A DNA stretch of 64,000 nt from DASQHY01 sp035602605 (GTDB lineage: Bacteria; Acidobacteriota; Terriglobia; Acidiferrales; UBA7541): the NCBI GenBank assembly GCA_035602605.1, contig DATNLZ010000091.1, forward strand, positions 46,866-110,865, read 5' to 3'. Below are positions 62,454 to 64,000 of this stretch, piece after piece; position 1 is the first letter of the stretch; each line of letters starts with the position of its first letter. A program made the translations under genes and the position numbers. The notes under the pieces are model-generated. The model did not search any database. It was not told where the DNA came from and saw nothing but the letters and a program-made list of their open reading frames with translations.

Positions 62454-63505
62454 GCGGGCCTCCGTGCATTCTGCGAGCTAGGTGCGTTGCGCAGGGTTTT
62501 CTGCAAACGTTCCACGATGCGGAGCCGCAAAGGGTCCCACTGCGAATTTAAGCGGCTCGTTCGCAGGAGGCGGATCACGTCTTGCGGGGAAGGGAGTTTC
62601 TCTCCTGCGCCTACGATCGAAGCGGTGACGGCGCCGGCGGTGTTCGCCAGCAGGGCTGCCTCAGTAGTGGGCCAACCCTGCACTCGAGCATGGAGGAAAG
62701 CGGCCACAAACGAATCGCCTGCTCCGGTTGTGTCCACTGCCTTTATCGGAAACGAAGGGACCCGGCGGAGCTGGCCATTCTCTCCGTCGCTGATCAGGCA
62801 GCCGCGCTTGCCAATTTTCAATACGACTTCCCTTACGCCGGTCTTGGCGAGGCTCGCGTACGCTTTGCGATCATCTTGCATGCCTGTGAGCAGAGTCGCT
62901 TCTTCTTGTCCGACAAAAAGAATATCCACCTCACCGCACACTTTCAAAAGTTTCCGCGGGATTTGTTTGCATGGGCCCACACCGGCGTCCATCGAAACCC
63001 AGCCTCCGCGAGAACGGATGGTTTTTATAATTTGGCGCGCCGCTTTCTCCGTTGCGGGATCGAGGAAGTTGTAGCCCACTAGACTTGCGCCGATAACTCC
63101 TGCATAAAATGTTGAGTTTTGGGGAACGCGGCGCACCAGGCCGTTTGCGCCGCGACTGCCAAAAAATGTTCGCTGGCCGTCAGGGGTAACGTTGACGTAG
63201 AGCAGGCCGGTCATGGTTTCGTCGGTGCGCTGAACCCAATGTGCATCCACGCGACGCTTGGCGAGCGATTCGAGAAGATAGTCGCCGAAAGCATCTTGGC
63301 CCACGCAACCGAGCAAGCGAGCCTGCATGCCCCAACTTGCCAGCGCCATCGCGCAATTGGCAGCGACCCCACCGCAATGCAGCTCGAGACGAGAGGCCCA
63401 GCAATCGTCACCAGGGTTGGGCCACGCTTTCACGCGCCCGATAACATCAACAATGATGTCGCCGAGCACAAGGATGGTTCCTACACGAGCGTTCCCGCGG
63501 CGCAT
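62450..63505 (-). CDS. PfkB-family carbohydrate kinase
   Basis: The protein has 351 residues. It has the N-terminal 'GDIIVDVIGRVKAWPNPGDD' and 'ELHCGGVAANCAMALASWGM', the ribokinase family pattern, and the C-terminal DTTGAGDSFVAAF with the catalytic Asp (near 265-270). The substrate is a sugar or nucleoside that cannot be fixed from sequence. It is first in a two-gene operon with the BtpA/SgcQ-like gene. Confidence 0.92.
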   Translation of the reverse strand: MRRGNARVGTILVLGDIIVDVIGRVKAWPNPGDDCWASRLELHCGGVAANCAMALASWGMQARLLGCVGQDAFGDYLLESLAKRRVDAHWVQRTDETMTGLLYVNVTPDGQRTFFGSRGANGLVRRVPQNSTFYAGVIGASLVGYNFLDPATEKAARQIIKTIRSRGGWVSMDAGVGPCKQIPRKLLKVCGEVDILFVGQEEATLLTGMQDDRKAYASLAKTGVREVVLKIGKRGCLISDGENGQLRRVPSFPIKAVDTTGAGDSFVAAFLHARVQGWPTTEAALLANTAGAVTASIVGAGEKLPSPQDVIRLLRTSRLNSQWDPLRLRIVERLQKTLRNAPSSQNARRPA

Positions 63506-63578
63506 AGGGGCATCTTAACACTCAAATATGATGGTCGTTCGTGAGTGTAGCGTGTCGCGGCTAAAGCGGCGCGGAGTC

Positions 63579-64000
63579 CTATTTCCTCGCGGCTGGGGCT
63601 GGCGGCCGGGGCGGCCCGGCGGTCGTCGTCACCGACTCAGGACCCGGTCCGGCCGGGAAGGGCGAGTCGGCAACCGGCGTCAGCGCCCCGGAGGTCCAGT
63701 CGATGCTGTACGCCGAAACGTCGTTGGAATTGACATTCGTCACGTAGGCGAATTGGCCCGTGGGCTCCACCGCCACCGAGTTAGGATTGGACCCGGCCGG
63801 GAAGGGCGAGCCGTCAACCGGCATCAGCGCCCCGGTGGTCCCGTCGATGCTGTACGCCGAAACGTTGTTGGAACCGCCATTGGCGACGTAGGCGAATTGG
63901 CCCGTGGGGTCCACGGTCACCGAGAAAGGATTGGTTCCCGCCGGGAAAGGCGAGCCGTCAACCGGCGTCAGCGCCCCGGTGGTCCCGTCGATGCTGTACG
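63579..64000 (-). CDS. Beta-propeller (lactonase-like) repeat protein, C-terminal part
   Basis: The frame runs off the right end of the window; about 140 residues are visible. They consist of 48-residue repeats of the form 'SVAVEPTGQFAYVTNVNSND' and 'VSAYSIDWTSGALTPVADSP', ending in a Pro/Ala tail. This is the YVTN/lactonase-like blade pattern used by secreted seven- or eight-bladed propellers. Because the N terminus is missing, export signals and total blade number cannot be seen. Confidence 0.85.
   Translation of the reverse strand, partial: YSIDGTTGALTPVDGSPFPAGTNPFSVTVDPTGQFAYVANGGSNNVSAYSIDGTTGALMPVDGSPFPAGSNPNSVAVEPTGQFAYVTNVNSNDVSAYSIDWTSGALTPVADSPFPAGPGPESVTTTAGPPRPPAPAARK
63700..64000. 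repeat. 144-bp tandem repeats in the propeller gene
   Basis: The word TCGATGCTGTACG recurs at 63700, 63844 and 63988, giving an exact 144-bp period. The copies are nearly identical at DNA level, which points to recent duplication or gene conversion between blades. Confidence 0.85.

Noticed and set aside
1..64000. CRISPR arrays, prophage genes or toxin-antitoxin pairs
   Set aside because: No regularly spaced direct repeats, phage structural genes or paired small toxin/antitoxin frames were found.

Overview
This 64 kb window looks like chromosomal DNA of a soil-type Acidobacteriota (Terriglobia-like) bacterium. The call rests on the mix of genes and their order: hsp20-clpB, ffh-rpsP-khpA-rimM-trmD, rpmH-rnpA-yidD-yidC-khpB, DUF2911 and DUF6159-type proteins, glycine-zipper secreted proteins, a membrane/spermidine-synthase/TPR fusion, and fragments of the 'GTCATTCC..GAGCG..' class of intergenic repeat. 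This is inference; no rRNA gene is present. There is no prophage, CRISPR array or plasmid module. Most of the window is housekeeping and cell-envelope genes.

Layout. 1-4.6 kb: partial zinc-finger anti-sigma gene, HtpX, and the heat-shock pair hsp20-clpB behind a good sigma70-type promoter. 4.8-9.7 kb: queA, a small secreted protein, a candidate terminator-bearing small RNA, a metallophosphoesterase, a STAS protein and a VOC protein. 9.9-13.6 kb (minus): SRP/ribosome-maturation operon ffh, rpsP, khpA, rimM, trmD, with a broken methyltransferase fragment between rimM and trmD. 15.1-18.5 kb: rpmH, rnpA, yidD, yidC and khpB, where rnpA appears to start inside rpmH. 18.5-29.2 kb: envelope and proteolysis genes (YdjM-like hydrolase, rhomboid-TPR, M48 protease, PilZ, bactofilin, DUF2911, TonB-like) plus selD. 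29.6-32.6 kb: one gene fusing an acyl carrier protein, a fatty-acyl-AMP ligase and a PlsC-type acyltransferase. 32.8-42.1 kb: an AhpD-like protein with an in-frame UGA, a pentapeptide protein, purD-MOSC-hydrolase, a spermidine-synthase-like fusion, and a deoxyhypusine-synthase-like gene behind an attenuator-like leader. 42.5-49.7 kb: hydrolase, twice-frameshifted GH27 pseudogene, MBL-fold hydrolase beside a TnpB-type element remnant, M16 peptidase, cysteine dioxygenase. 50.4-61.4 kb: rlmN, pgeF, acpS, a NodU-type carbamoyltransferase next to mtaB, larB, selA, purH. 61.5-64 kb: BtpA/SgcQ and PfkB kinase pair, and a beta-propeller gene with 144-bp repeats that runs off the end.

The most interesting theme is selenocysteine. 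selA (57.4-58.9 kb) and selD (19.8-20.9 kb) supply part of the Sec pathway. Two genes appear to need it. selD has an in-frame UGA at the catalytic Cys position, followed 11 nt later by a hairpin with a GGUCUG loop. The AhpD/carboxymuconolactone-decarboxylase-like gene at 32773-33306 reads C-x-x-U through a UGA at 33013-33015, again with a hairpin just downstream. Both would be called truncated by a standard gene caller. selB and selC are not visible here and would have to lie elsewhere.
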